From assembly GCF_002368395.1 (NCBI RefSeq), contig NZ_AP018254.1, positions 1,488,001 to 1,552,000 on the forward strand: a stretch of 64,000 bases of DNA. The letters are read 5' to 3'. The notes beneath the pieces were generated by a model. It did no database searches and was not told where the DNA came from. It worked only from the letters and a program-made list of their open reading frames with translations. This document shows, in pieces, positions 45,427-54,682 of the stretch; position 1 is the stretch's first letter, and the number at the start of each line of letters is the position of its first letter. The stretch is from Calothrix sp. NIES-3974 (lineage in GTDB: Bacteria > Cyanobacteriota > Cyanobacteriia > Cyanobacteriales > Nostocaceae). Made by a program: the position numbers and the translations under genes.

Positions 45427-46638
45427 ATGAAAATTCTCGTCTTCAACGCGGGTTCCAGTAGTCAAAAAACTTGTTTATACGAAATTACCCAAATCAGCGA
45501 GCAACCTCCCCAACCCCTATGGGAAGCAAGTGTTGATTGGAGTCACAGTCCGGGGATTGCCGAAATTAAAGTCAAAACAGCTAATCATCAAAGTTTATAT
45601 CAGGAAATTTCTACCCAATCCCGCTTAGAAGTTATTTCCTACCTATTTCAAACCCTGATTCAAGGTTCGACCCAAGTTATTACCCACCTTGCGGAAATAG
45701 ATGCAGTCGGACATCGAGTTGTACATGGGGGACAAAAATACCGCCAAAGTGTGACTATCGATGCTGATGTCAAAAACGCGATCGCAAATTTAGCAAACCT
45801 CGCACCAGCCCACAATCCTGCTAATCTAGAGGGTATCACAGCAATTGAGGAATATCTGGCAAATATTCCGCAAGTGGCAGTATTTGATACGGCATTTCAT
45901 AGTAATATTCCTGATGCGGCGGCAATTTATCCTATCCCCTACTCCTGGGTGGAAAAAGGTATTCGGAAGTACGGTTTCCACGGAATTAGCCACCAATATT
46001 GCACTCGACGTGCAGCCAAAATACTCAATTGTGACATCGATTCCCTACGTATAGTTAGCTGTCATTTGGGAAATGGTGCATCCCTCGCTGCCATCCATAA
46101 CGGACACAGTATTGATACCACAATGGGATTTACACCCCTGGATGGGTTAATGATGGGTAGTCGCTGCGGTAGTGTTGATCCTGGGATTTTGATTCATATG
46201 CTCCGTCAAGAGCAAATCAGTGTTGATCAACTGGATCGCATCCTCAATAAAGAATCTGGATTAATCGGAATTTCCGGTGTTTCCAGTGATATGCGCAGTG
46301 CGATCGCCTCTGCGAATCAAGGTAATGCCCGTGCCCAACTAGCTATCGATGTATACATCCATCGTCTCCGTAGTCAAATTGCCGCCATGATTGCCAGCTT
46401 AGGAGGAATAGATGTGTTATTGTTCACTGCCGGAGTCGGGGAAAACTCACCCCTGATTCGTCAAGCCACCTGTGAAGGATTAACCTATCTGGGTATAAAA
46501 CTGGATCAGGAAAAAAATCAAAGCTATCCTGTAGATGCGGATATTGCCACCATTGATTCCTCTGTGCGGATTCTAGTTATACATACCCAGGAAGACTGGG
46601 AAATCGCTTGTCAAACCTGGCAAATATTGAATAGTTGA
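45427..46638 (+). CDS. ackA: Acetate kinase
   Basis: Interconverts acetate plus ATP and acetyl phosphate, used by cyanobacteria in dark fermentation and acetate use. The 403 residues match the family. Seen: ILVFNAGSSSQKTCLYE (3-19), GHRVVHGGQKY, VFDTAFHSNIPDAAAIYPIP (catalytic Asp/His region), KYGFHGISHQYC, and LGNGASLAAIHNGHSIDTTM, then FTAGVGENSPLIRQ. ATG start. The partner gene pta is not in the window. Confidence 0.95.
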   Translation: MKILVFNAGSSSQKTCLYEITQISEQPPQPLWEASVDWSHSPGIAEIKVKTANHQSLYQEISTQSRLEVISYLFQTLIQGSTQVITHLAEIDAVGHRVVHGGQKYRQSVTIDADVKNAIANLANLAPAHNPANLEGITAIEEYLANIPQVAVFDTAFHSNIPDAAAIYPIPYSWVEKGIRKYGFHGISHQYCTRRAAKILNCDIDSLRIVSCHLGNGASLAAIHNGHSIDTTMGFTPLDGLMMGSRCGSVDPGILIHMLRQEQISVDQLDRILNKESGLIGISGVSSDMRSAIASANQGNARAQLAIDVYIHRLRSQIAAMIASLGGIDVLLFTAGVGENSPLIRQATCEGLTYLGIKLDQEKNQSYPVDADIATIDSSVRILVIHTQEDWEIACQTWQILNS

Positions 46639-46983
46639 CCATATTTTTATTCAGTAATTAAAATTAACGCGACAAAAGATATATATCTCAAGATAAATTG
46701 TTTTTCCCATTCAAATATGCATTGCTCGCAAAGAGAGATGTATATATTGAAACCTAAAAATCCGTAAAAAGGCATATATTTGAGATGTTTTGTGGGGCTG
46801 GCGACAAAATATTAATGAAAACGTAAAAAAACTCACTAGATGTCGATTTATGGTAATAGTTTACTGGTAAATTACAAGTCAAACACTAACAAGTTATTTG
46901 ATATTAGGTTGTTTGCAGCAACCTTACCCAATAACATTTGCAGTGTTTTTGTGATAACAGTTAATTTTTAATAACGGAAAACC
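46639..46983. other. AT-rich spacer before the channel gene
   Basis: About 345 bases, no repeat of the families described here and no ORF. GGTAATAGTTTACTGGTAAA near 46851-46870 is the only repeated motif seen. Confidence 0.4.
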
Positions 46984-48612
46984 ATGCTTACAACTTGGCA
47001 CGACATAACCCCAATAATGGAATCGGGTTTGGTGATGCAGGTAGGGCAATTTTTAGCACAATCACCGACCCTTGGCGGTGAATCGGTGGATTATGTCCAG
47101 GGTGCTGTACAGCAAGTTGTGCAGTTCTTACCTCGGTTATTAGCGGCTGTTGGGATTCTCCTTGTTGGCTGGCTAATTGCAGCGATCGCAGCAGCAATCG
47201 TTCGGGGACTTTTAAATCGGACAAAAATTGACAACCGTATTGCAGCCAGCTTGACGGGTAGTCAAGATAACATTCAAATCGAAAAAATCATCTCCGGGTT
47301 AGTCTTTTGGAGTGTGCTGCTGATTGCAGTAGTGGCTGTACTGGACACCTTGGAACTACGGGTCGCTTCCCAACCTCTCAACCGTTTCCTAAATCAAATT
47401 GGCGAATTTTTGCCGAAATTACTAGCTGTAGGCATTTTAGTGGGTGCAGCTTGGATTTTAGCAAGCATTGTTAGAATGATTACAATTCGGGGATTGGATG
47501 CCTTACGAATTGACGAGCGTCTCAACCCACCGGAGGATAACGTTCCTGGTTTAGGATCTATGTCCCTATCCCAAACCATTGGTAACGCTTTGTACTGGTT
47601 TATTTTCCTGCTGTTTTTGGTTCCGGTACTCGATACCTTGGGACTACAATTGGCGTTACAGCCAATCCAAAACATGGTGACGCAAATTCTGGCGATCTTA
47701 CCAAATATCTTCGCCGCCATTTTAATTGGGACAGTAGGTTGGTTTGCGGCAAATGTGATTCGTCGCATTGTCACTAATCTCCTAGCAAGTACTGGTATTG
47801 ATCATATTGGTAGTCGTTTTGGTTTGAGTACAACTGCGGGAGTTCAATCCCTTTCGACGATTATCGGTACGATTGTTTATATTCTCTTCCTAATCCCCGT
47901 TGCGATCGCCACCTTAAACGCGTTGCAAATCCAAGCGATTTCCCTACCCGCGATCGCCATGTTGCAACAAGTTTTAAATGCCCTACCGTTGATTTTCACG
48001 GCTGGTGCAATTTTGACGGTGGCCTACTTCTTCGCTAGATTTATCGCTGATTTAGTCACCAGTATTCTTACTAGCATCGGCTTTAACAATATCTTTTCCG
48101 TACTGGGATTACCATCTCTGCGGACGGAGACAACAACTACCACTACCGGAGAAGTTCGCCTTCCTCCTCGCACCCCATCGGAAATAGCTGGCATTATCAC
48201 CCTTGTGGGAATTATGCTGTTTGCCACCGTCGCAGCAGTCGATATTCTCCGCATTCCAGCCTTGACAAGCCTGGTTAACGGCATTCTGGTTGTCATGGGA
48301 CGGATTCTAGCTGGTTTGGTAGTATTTGGTATTGGTTTATTCCTTGCCAATTTTGCCTTTGGTATTATTACTAGTACAGGCTCATCCCAAGCTCGGATTT
48401 TAGGACAGGTAGCCCGAATCGCCATTATTACCCTCGTGTCAGCAATGGCACTCCAACAAATCGGTGTTGCCCCCGATATCGTCAACCTTGCCTTTGGTTT
48501 ATTACTTGGCGCAATTGCCGTTGCGATCGCCCTTGCCTTCGGTTTAGGTGGTCGTGATGTTGCTCGCACCCAAATGCAAGAATGGCTCGAATCTTTCAAA
48601 AATAGAAATTAA
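46984..48612 (+). CDS. TM-helix-repeat (MscS-related) membrane protein
   Basis: A 542-residue integral membrane protein with at least five copies of the conserved TM-helix repeat seen in small-conductance mechanosensitive channel relatives. Each copy starts LPxLLA or similar, runs through a Gly-rich hydrophobic helix and ends with an Arg-rich turn: LPRLLAAVGILLVGWLIAA, LPKLLAVGILVGAAWILAS, LPNIFAAILIGTVGWFAAN, LPLIFTAGAILTVAYFFAR and MGRILAGLVVFGIGLFLAN. The C-terminal end, ALAFGLGGRDVARTQMQEWL, is the pore-helix-like segment of MscS. A role in osmotic response is inferred. ATG start; a terminator hairpin follows. Confidence 0.85.
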   Translation: MLTTWHDITPIMESGLVMQVGQFLAQSPTLGGESVDYVQGAVQQVVQFLPRLLAAVGILLVGWLIAAIAAAIVRGLLNRTKIDNRIAASLTGSQDNIQIEKIISGLVFWSVLLIAVVAVLDTLELRVASQPLNRFLNQIGEFLPKLLAVGILVGAAWILASIVRMITIRGLDALRIDERLNPPEDNVPGLGSMSLSQTIGNALYWFIFLLFLVPVLDTLGLQLALQPIQNMVTQILAILPNIFAAILIGTVGWFAANVIRRIVTNLLASTGIDHIGSRFGLSTTAGVQSLSTIIGTIVYILFLIPVAIATLNALQIQAISLPAIAMLQQVLNALPLIFTAGAILTVAYFFARFIADLVTSILTSIGFNNIFSVLGLPSLRTETTTTTTGEVRLPPRTPSEIAGIITLVGIMLFATVAAVDILRIPALTSLVNGILVVMGRILAGLVVFGIGLFLANFAFGIITSTGSSQARILGQVARIAIITLVSAMALQQIGVAPDIVNLAFGLLLGAIAVAIALAFGLGGRDVARTQMQEWLESFKNRN

Positions 48613-48681
48613 TAGCTTGAGATTTTTTCTAGAGTTCAGCAGACAAATTGGAAACCCTTTGAGTATTTACTTTTACCAAAT

Positions 48682-48715
48682 ACCCCACATCTTTTCGGGT
48701 GTGGGGTTACTTTTT
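48682..48715 (+). terminator. Terminator of the channel gene
   Basis: ACCCCACA (48682-48689) pairs with TGTGGGGT (48700-48707) and is followed by TACTTTTT. It lies 70 bases after the stop codon. Confidence 0.7.
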
Positions 48716-48966
48716 CCTATCACCTATGGACATCGCCTGGGTATTTGTTACAAACTGCATCAGAATGTGCCTAAAGCTTCCGAATCATGATAAAACACAT
48801 GTATCACAAAAAAACTCTGTCCTCACTCAAATCTCTCAAGTATGGCGTTAGTTGGCGTTAGTATGGTATTGACCAGTAACTGTCCTCCACTATGGAAATA
48901 TGAGTAAATTGAATTATGTAAATCAGACCAACACGAGCAGCAACCAATCAATATCAATAAAATAAA

Positions 48967-49115
48967 CCAGGACTTACGCCAGGACAACCTAAACACCCTC
49001 ATTGCACTTCTTCCTTAGCAGATCGACCGCAGGGTCGTCAGGCAGACGCGCAGTGGCTTCTTGTAAAGTAGCAATCCCCAACACCTAATTCCTCATCACG
49101 AGTGCCTAGGTCCTA
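48967..49115. repeat. R3 element, copy 2
   Basis: Starts CCAGGACTTACGCCAGGACA and ends GAGTGCCTAGGTCCTA, with GGCTTCTTG and GTAGCAATCCCC in the centre as in copy 1 (25.1 kb). It has no ORF. Confidence 0.6.
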
Positions 49116-49189
49116 TAAATAATCAATCAAAGCAAAAATCAAAAATAAAAACTAATTTGCTCCTGTCTCCTGTATTCTTTGAAATAACG

Positions 49190-50077
49190 ATGAAAGCATC
49201 TATAAAATTTGATTTTGAGGACGAAAAATTTAACGCTCCACCTCCCCAGGTGATACCCTGGTGTCAAATGATTAACCCCCGCTACAGTCCCGATGGGGTG
49301 CAACAGTATGGATTAGCAATTAAGCTAGACAACGCTAACGCCGTCGGTTTCCAACCGGATTTAAACTGGGTACAGGTCGAACATGAATTCAGCTCTGGCA
49401 TTGAAACCATTTATCTATCCACAAGTCCCCGTTTAGTAATTATTCGTCGTGGACCAATTTCCCTCAAAGATAGAGAAACCGGAGTCAAATTAGGAACCCT
49501 ACGGGACAACTATGATGCATTTTTAGCAGATAAACTCAAATACAAAACCTTCACTCGCTATCTTGTCTATCTAGTTAGTGAAAACAAAACCTTCTTACAT
49601 TCCCAACCCCTACAATTAACCCTTCATGGAGTTGCAGGAGCCAGTTTTAGTAAAAGCTATTGCGAATATCAACAAGGCAGACCCGCAGGGGGATTTTTAA
49701 TTGAACTAGAAAGAGCCTATGCAGGTTATCGCAAGCAACCATTTGCACCAAAAGGTCCCCTATTTCATGCCCACGGTATTTTTAGTCCTATCATCGAATG
49801 TGAAGAAAGGGGAATCCATCCCAACACGGTTCTCGTCGCTTCCACGGTGGACTACAAACACCCGACAGTTTCCACCTTGACTGAATATTTAATTGCTTCC
49901 GATTCCCCTGAATCTGCTATGATCACCCGCACCTTTGAAGAATATAAGGATTTTGGCAAAGAACCAGTTCGCAATGAAAATGGGAATGGTCAAGGTAACA
50001 GCAAAATGTCAATGGCTGCGGTTTCTAATTCCTATGTTTACGCCGATGAGGATGATTTTGGTTATCCCCCCTATTAG
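49190..50077 (+). CDS. Conserved cyanobacterial protein (DUF5895-like)
   Basis: A 295-residue soluble protein whose layout matches what I remember as DUF5895 of cyanobacteria; the function is unknown. Seen: KFDFEDEKFNAPPPQVIPWC, PRYSPDGVQQYGLAIKLDNA, SPRLVIIRRGPISLKDRETG, ASFSKSYCEYQQGRPAGGF and HAHGIFSPIIECEERGIHPN. A Gly/Asn-rich linker (NENGNGQGNSK) and DEDDFGYPPY form the tail. The ATG at 49190 is preferred over a start 33 bases upstream that lies in repeat filler. Confidence 0.7.
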   Translation: MKASIKFDFEDEKFNAPPPQVIPWCQMINPRYSPDGVQQYGLAIKLDNANAVGFQPDLNWVQVEHEFSSGIETIYLSTSPRLVIIRRGPISLKDRETGVKLGTLRDNYDAFLADKLKYKTFTRYLVYLVSENKTFLHSQPLQLTLHGVAGASFSKSYCEYQQGRPAGGFLIELERAYAGYRKQPFAPKGPLFHAHGIFSPIIECEERGIHPNTVLVASTVDYKHPTVSTLTEYLIASDSPESAMITRTFEEYKDFGKEPVRNENGNGQGNSKMSMAAVSNSYVYADEDDFGYPPY

Positions 50078-50107
50078 AAATTTCGTAGAGACGCGAACGA
50101 CACCCCA

Positions 50108-50136
50108 GTAGAGACGTTCCGATGGAACATCTCTAC
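50108..50136. repeat. GAGACG-type palindrome, TTCC/GGAA inner arm
   Basis: GTAGAGACGTTCC, spacer GAT, GGAACATCTCTAC: 29 bases, one outer-arm mismatch (G-A position). Confidence 0.85.
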
Positions 50137-50417
50137 TGCTATTTCAGATTTTATCCAGTTGATTATGTAATTTTACGTAATTCTTCAGTGTTTTTACAGT
50201 TATAGTTCCAGTGGAAATTTGGGCATCTAGGTTCCAATTATATATATTTCTCAGGGTGAGGGGGGTATGCAGTCACCATTGATTTTGTGGTTGAGGAGAG
50301 ACGCGATATATGGCGGAAATAATGTAGAGACGCGATATATGGCATCTCTATCAGGGTTTCACATATCCAACGAATCAATTTCATACATTAAAACCCTAAA
50401 ACCAAACCCAAATTATC

Positions 50418-50446
50418 GTAGAGACGTAGCGATGCTACGTCTCTAC
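50418..50446. repeat. GAGACG-type palindrome, TAGC/GCTA inner arm
   Basis: GTAGAGACGTAGC, spacer GAT, GCTACGTCTCTAC: a perfect 29-base inverted repeat. Confidence 0.9.
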
Positions 50447-50747
50447 ATGACATGACGTAAAAAAATATTTAATTCTTCTCACCCCGTTTTTTTACAATAC
50501 GTATTAATATCGCAGTTTGTTCAATCAAAATTTGAGGAAAAGGATTGATTTTTAATCAGGTTTCTATTAGTATAGAAATATGTCTCCAAGGGGTTCGTCT
50601 ATCTCGTTCATGATAATAATTATCATTCTAAATCCTGTAACCCTTTACCCGCAAACCTTTGAGGCAAAAGAGACGATACATCCACCTGTCTGGTGATAGC
50701 ATTTCGAGCATTGACGATGAACATTTTTTTATCAGTTTTGCTGGAAT

Positions 50748-50907
50748 AGTCCTGAAGTCAATAGACTCAAACGGTACATTTGTCGTTATAAAGTACAGAC
50801 GCGATAAAGTACAGACACGACATGTCGCGTCTCTCCCGATTCCCTACTCCCCACCCCCAAAAACGATCTTATTGAGTATTAAAATCGACTTTTAAAACAT
50901 CCTCTAA
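50748..50907 (-). mobile_element. MITE-like element R1, copy C, ending on the cobL stop
   Basis: Right end ACTTTTAAAACATCCTCTAA (50888-50907), the same end as copy B. The left end is not clear. The interior has CAGACACGACATGTCGCGTC. The stop codon of cobL (50904-50906) lies inside the final inverted repeat. Confidence 0.55.
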
Positions 50908-52115
50908 CTAGTTTTATTCACAACCCACTGGGTAATAGGGGAAAAAGAGCGCCAACTTAAGAATTTTCCTAACGGTTCAGCGCGTTGAATGTTGATGCGT
51001 GAAAGTCTACCGCCATACTTGTGGTGAAAGTTTAAAATTAGATGTTCGCTTTCCACCGTTACGGCGTTGACAACTAAAGTACCACCGGGTTTCAGGGCAT
51101 ACCAGCAGGTTTCAAAGGTGTCAATAGTAGTTAAACCGCCACCAATAAAGACGGCATCGGGGGACTCTAAACTAGCTAAGGCTTGGGGTGCATCACCGTT
51201 AACAATGCGTAGAGAAGGAACGCCAAGGGATAGGGCATTATCAGCAATATAGGTACAACGGCGGGAATCCTGCTCAATAGCGATTGCGCGACAATTGGGA
51301 TGACTGCGCATCCATTCAATGCTGATGGAACCGCATCCTGCACCCACATCCCAGAGTAATTGACCGGGAAGGGGTGCTAAAGCTGCTAGAGTAATGGCTC
51401 TAGCCTCCGACTTGGTGATTTGTCCATCGTGGTAGTAGGCAGTATCAGGCAAACCAGCCAAACGCGATCGCGGTACGATTCCTTTGTCGGCGATACACTC
51501 AATGGCAATCGTGTTGAGGGCGGCAATATCGGTATAATTAAATTCATTGGCGGTGGTAGTCAGGATACGCTCATTGACTCCACCCATGCGCTCTAAAATT
51601 GTGATCTTACTGTTTCCATAGCCCTGCTTCGATAAAATCCCAGCAATTTTCGCCGGGGTATAATTGCCAGCACTTAGCACCAGAATTTTTGCACCTGGAT
51701 AGAGAACCGCAGGTAGGATTTCTGGGGGACGGGTCGTTAGACTAATTTTTTCCACATCAGCCAATGCCCACCCCAATCGCGCACAAGCTAAACTAAAGGA
51801 CGAAGGGGCTGGAATAATGGTCATTTCTGTAATCGGAATGCGCTGGAGTAAAACCACACCAATTCCGTGATATTGCGGGTCTCCACTTGCCAAGACGCAA
51901 ACATTTTTACCACGGCGAGCGACAATTTCGTCGATCGTCGGTTCTAGGGGTGATGTCCAGGATATTTTTTCCCGGTGATCATCCGGTGGCAGCATCGCCA
52001 AATGACGATTTCCACCGACGATGACCTCCGCTTGTTCTAGAACCGCAGTTGCGATCGCACTTAACCCTGACAATCCATCTTCGCCGATGCCAACAACCGA
52101 AAGCCATTTCATCAT
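50904..52115 (-). CDS. cobL: Precorrin-6Y C5,15-methyltransferase, CbiE-CbiT fusion
   Basis: Methylates precorrin-6B at C5 and C15 and removes the C12 acetate, in cobalamin synthesis. The 403 residues fuse a CbiE tetrapyrrole methylase (about 1-210: LSVVGIGEDGLSGLS, VCVLASGDPQYHGIG, APSSFSLACARLGWA) and a CbiT Rossmann methyltransferase (about 215-390: LWDVGAGCGSISIEWMRSHP, RIVNGDAPQALASLE, AVFIGGGL). Three adjacent starts exist (TTG, ATG, ATG); the first ATG is used. It is not in a visible cobalamin operon and has no riboswitch upstream. Its 3' end overlaps an R1 repeat. Confidence 0.9.
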   Translation of the reverse strand: MMKWLSVVGIGEDGLSGLSAIATAVLEQAEVIVGGNRHLAMLPPDDHREKISWTSPLEPTIDEIVARRGKNVCVLASGDPQYHGIGVVLLQRIPITEMTIIPAPSSFSLACARLGWALADVEKISLTTRPPEILPAVLYPGAKILVLSAGNYTPAKIAGILSKQGYGNSKITILERMGGVNERILTTTANEFNYTDIAALNTIAIECIADKGIVPRSRLAGLPDTAYYHDGQITKSEARAITLAALAPLPGQLLWDVGAGCGSISIEWMRSHPNCRAIAIEQDSRRCTYIADNALSLGVPSLRIVNGDAPQALASLESPDAVFIGGGLTTIDTFETCWYALKPGGTLVVNAVTVESEHLILNFHHKYGGRLSRINIQRAEPLGKFLSWRSFSPITQWVVNKTS

Positions 52116-52118
52116 CAA

Positions 52119-52592
52119 TCAAAGCGCTATATCCACAACTTAATAGATATTATTCCCCATATTTGTTGATTATGACTGGAAAGACCGAAAAGATAATCTT
52201 AAAATTTTTGTCTCAATCTTGGTTGATCTGAAGGGAGTAGGAAGTGGGGGAAAACCACTTTCATACATTCTGCTGTAAGTAGTAAGTCAACGTGAGTACT
52301 CCTAGGTCGTAGCGAGCTACAACGGATTCAAATAATATCGTTTACGCTAATGCTTGCTACATATCAGGGGCTGTAATCGTTGATTATTCTAGTTTCATTT
52401 ATTGCAAAGTACATGAGAATCGGTACTACACCATATCATTTAAATTTCGATTAAATTTCGATACGTTTTAAATTTCGATTAAATTTCGATACGTTTCCGC
52501 TTCCTGCACCTCTAATCCCGATTCCCTACTCCCTACTCCCAAAAAACGATAATTTCAGTATTAAAAGCGATTAAAAGCGACTGTTAAAATCA
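52119..52592. other. Spacer between cobL and the RppA-like gene
   Basis: About 470 bases with the inverted partner of the 34.5 kb segment (52335-52422), AAATTTCGATTAAATTTCGA-type short repeats (52441-52490) and an R1 end (52520-52590) with AGTATTAAAAGCGATTAAAA. Confidence 0.5.
52335..52422 (-). repeat. Inverted copy of the segment at 34541-34629
   Basis: Reads ATATCGTTTACGCTAATGCT to TACATGAGAATCG, the reverse complement of the earlier copy with few changes. Confidence 0.65.
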
Positions 52593-53282
52593 TTAATAAC
52601 TTCCACAGCCAAATCGATAACCTTTACCATAAACGCTATGAATTAGCTGGGTCTCGTTTCCCACTTCAATTTTTCGCCGTAGCAATCTTACCAAAGCCGC
52701 AATTACGTTACTACTCGGTTGCTCATTTTCATCCCACAAATGTTGCATAATTTGGGCATGAGTCAGTAATTGTCCGGGATTTTCCATCAAATACAGTAAC
52801 AATTGTGCTTCTTTTTCCGATAATTCAATCACCCGACCTTGACGATAGGCAATTTGATTTTCCCGGTCTAATTCCAAATCATGGACACAAATTCGTGTCG
52901 ATATCTGTTCCGGAATGGAAACCCCTGAACGTCTTAATAAAGCTCGAACTCTTGCTAACAACTCCCGCAATTCAAACGGCTTCACCAAATAATCATCCCC
53001 ACCTGCATCTAACCCTTCCACTCGATCATCGAGGGTATCTTTAGCAGTTAAAAATAATACTGGAGTAGTTTTACCCTGTCGGCGAATTTCTTGACAAATT
53101 TCCAATCCTGTTTTTCCCGGTAACATCCAATCCAAAATCAACAAATCATAACTTTCGGTTTCCGCCAAATGCAAACCATCCTCACCATCAGCAGCAAAAT
53201 CCACATGATAACCTTCCCGCGTTAACACCCGCGTCAGAGGTTCGGTTAATTCCACTTCATCATCAACAAGAAGAATACGCAT
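52593..53282 (-). CDS. OmpR-type response regulator, RppA-like
   Basis: A 229-residue response regulator. Receiver with RILLVDDEVELTEPLTRVL, phospho-Asp in LLILDWMLPGKTG, Lys in VKPFELREL; winged helix with VIELSEKEAQLLLYLMENPG and SVYGKGYRFGCGSY at the end. It resembles the RppA regulators that control photosystem gene ratio or metal response with an RppB kinase, but no kinase gene is adjacent. The ATG at 53282 is preceded by heptamer repeats instead of a Shine-Dalgarno sequence. The name is a resemblance, not a proven orthologue. Confidence 0.75.
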   Translation of the reverse strand: MRILLVDDEVELTEPLTRVLTREGYHVDFAADGEDGLHLAETESYDLLILDWMLPGKTGLEICQEIRRQGKTTPVLFLTAKDTLDDRVEGLDAGGDDYLVKPFELRELLARVRALLRRSGVSIPEQISTRICVHDLELDRENQIAYRQGRVIELSEKEAQLLLYLMENPGQLLTHAQIMQHLWDENEQPSSNVIAALVRLLRRKIEVGNETQLIHSVYGKGYRFGCGSY

Positions 53283-53287
53283 CAATG

Positions 53288-53307
53288 AGATTTTGGATTT
53301 TGGATTA
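53288..53307. repeat. Heptamer repeat before the RppA-like start
   Basis: AGATTTTGGATTTTGGATTA on the plus strand, about five bases upstream of the start codon in the gene's sense. Confidence 0.7.
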
Positions 53308-53309
53308 CT

Positions 53310-53338
53310 GTAGAGATGACCCGTCGGGTCGTCTTTAC
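53310..53338. repeat. GAGACG-type palindrome, ACCC/GGGT arm with two changes
   Basis: GTAGAGATGACCC, spacer GTC, GGGTCGTCTTTAC: the same inner arm as the copy at 4158-4186, with two differences in the outer arm that still leave G-T pairs. Confidence 0.8.
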
Positions 53339-53695
53339 TGGGGCAAAAAATTATTTTACCTCATGGGTCAAAACCTGAGAAAATAGTGTTAGTGAAATAC
53401 TCTCAAAAAATAATATATAGAAACTATATTTGATTTTGAATAATATACCCAGCAGTTCAATAGGGAAGCTTTGACTGGTAATTTAACTTTACTACTCCTG
53501 ACACCTGCCTAGCAATTTTGGCGCTTGTTGAGTGCTAATAAAGGCAAATTAGGATGTGGATTACCTCCCACAGTTATCTGAGCAAGGAGAGTCATCAACG
53601 TAGACGAGGTTCAACCCAAAATCTATAGACCCACGTAGTACAGCTTCTCGAAGAGTAATCCAAAATCTCAAATTCATTTTATTTTCGCAAATACC

Positions 53696-54331
53696 ATGAT
53701 TGTTGTAGCCATTCCCAAAGGTGGACTTTTAAAAGATAGTATCCGTATACTCAAAGGTGCTGGTTTAGATTTTAGTGCCTTTTTAGACTCAGATACTCGC
53801 CAACTGCAAATTATCGATCCCCAGGGAATCGCCAAGGGACTGTTAGTTAGAGCGCAGGATGTACCCGTTTATGTTGAATATGGACAAGCCCAATTAGGTA
53901 TTGTGGGTTACGATGTGTTACGGGAGAAAAAACCTAATGTGGCCCAATTGATAGACTTAAAATTCGGTCATTGTCGTCTCTCGGTGGCTGTCAAAGAGTC
54001 CAGTTCCTACCGTTCCCCCCTCGATTTACCTGCTCATGGACGGGTTGCTTCTAAGTATGTTAATTGCGCACGGGATTTTTTTCAAACTTTAGATTTACCC
54101 GTGGAAATTATCCCCCTCTATGGTTCAGTGGAACTAGGTCCAATTACAGGGATGTCAGAAGCGATTGTGGATTTGGTTTCCACCGGTAGAACATTGCGGG
54201 AAAATGGCTTAGTGGAAATTGAAACCCTCTACGAAAGCACAGCTAGGTTAATTGCCCATCCCCTGAGTTATCGTTTAAATTCTGGCAATGTGAGTGATTT
54301 TGTCAGCAAAATGCGATCGCAAATTGATTAA
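53696..54331 (+). CDS. hisG: ATP phosphoribosyltransferase, short form
   Basis: The first step of histidine synthesis: joins ATP and PRPP. The 211 residues are the short form that lacks the C-terminal feedback domain and needs the HisZ subunit. Seen: [20 protein letters not shown] (3-22), [33 protein letters not shown] and the PRPP loop [24 protein letters not shown] start. hisZ is not in the window. The gene stands alone. Confidence 0.9.
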   Translation: MIVVAIPKGGLLKDSIRILKGAGLDFSAFLDSDTRQLQIIDPQGIAKGLLVRAQDVPVYVEYGQAQLGIVGYDVLREKKPNVAQLIDLKFGHCRLSVAVKESSSYRSPLDLPAHGRVASKYVNCARDFFQTLDLPVEIIPLYGSVELGPITGMSEAIVDLVSTGRTLRENGLVEIETLYESTARLIAHPLSYRLNSGNVSDFVSKMRSQID

Positions 54332-54682
54332 TTGGGAGTCAGAATACAGGTTTTCTCGACTTAGGAGTATTCCAAGTAAACAAATCCCCCATTTCTCACA
54401 AAACCCTAAAACTTAAAGGGAGTAGGGAGTAGAAGAAAAGTTAATCCGTCACCCAAGACTCATAACTTACTCGTGAGAAATCCAGGAAATACCTAATTGT
54501 CATTACGAACACAGTAATAAGACAGCAATAAGAAAGTAAATTAATCAAATTAATCATTTACTTTGTTGGAACACTCTATGAAGTCGAGTTTTTGAGATAA
54601 ATCCCAGTAAAGACTCTCATCCCATTTCACTCAAATTTTGACAGATTTTCTGACCCTGCTCCCGAAAGCTCTCCGTCAGGTA
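54332..54682. other. Spacer after hisG
   Basis: About 350 bases with an R2 copy (54388-54486); otherwise nothing recognised. Confidence 0.5.
54388..54486 (+). repeat. R2 element copy
   Basis: Begins CCCATTTCTCACAAAACCCT and ends CTCGTGAGAAATCCAGG, about 99 bases and the most compact full copy in the window. Confidence 0.7.

Larger units (their letters stand above)
48613..49189. other. Spacer after the channel gene
   Basis: About 580 bases: the terminator hairpin (48682-48715), an R3 element (48967-49115), and CTCCTGTCTCCTGTATTC filler before the next gene. Confidence 0.5.
50078..50903. other. Spacer with many GAGACG palindromes
   Basis: About 825 bases. Two perfect palindromes of the family (50108-50136 and 50418-50446), two degenerate ones (50290-50355), and an R1 copy (50748-50907) that reaches into the cobL stop codon. 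No gene was seen. Confidence 0.6.
53283..53695. other. Divergent spacer of the RppA-like gene and hisG
   Basis: About 410 bases. Heptamer repeats (53288-53307), a palindrome (53310-53338), and GTAATCCAAAATCTCAAATT (53656-53675), a sixth heptamer-type leader before hisG. Confidence 0.5.

Noticed and set aside
50904-52115. Cobalamin riboswitch upstream of cobL
   Set aside because: No conserved B12-box-like sequence was seen in the region before the start.
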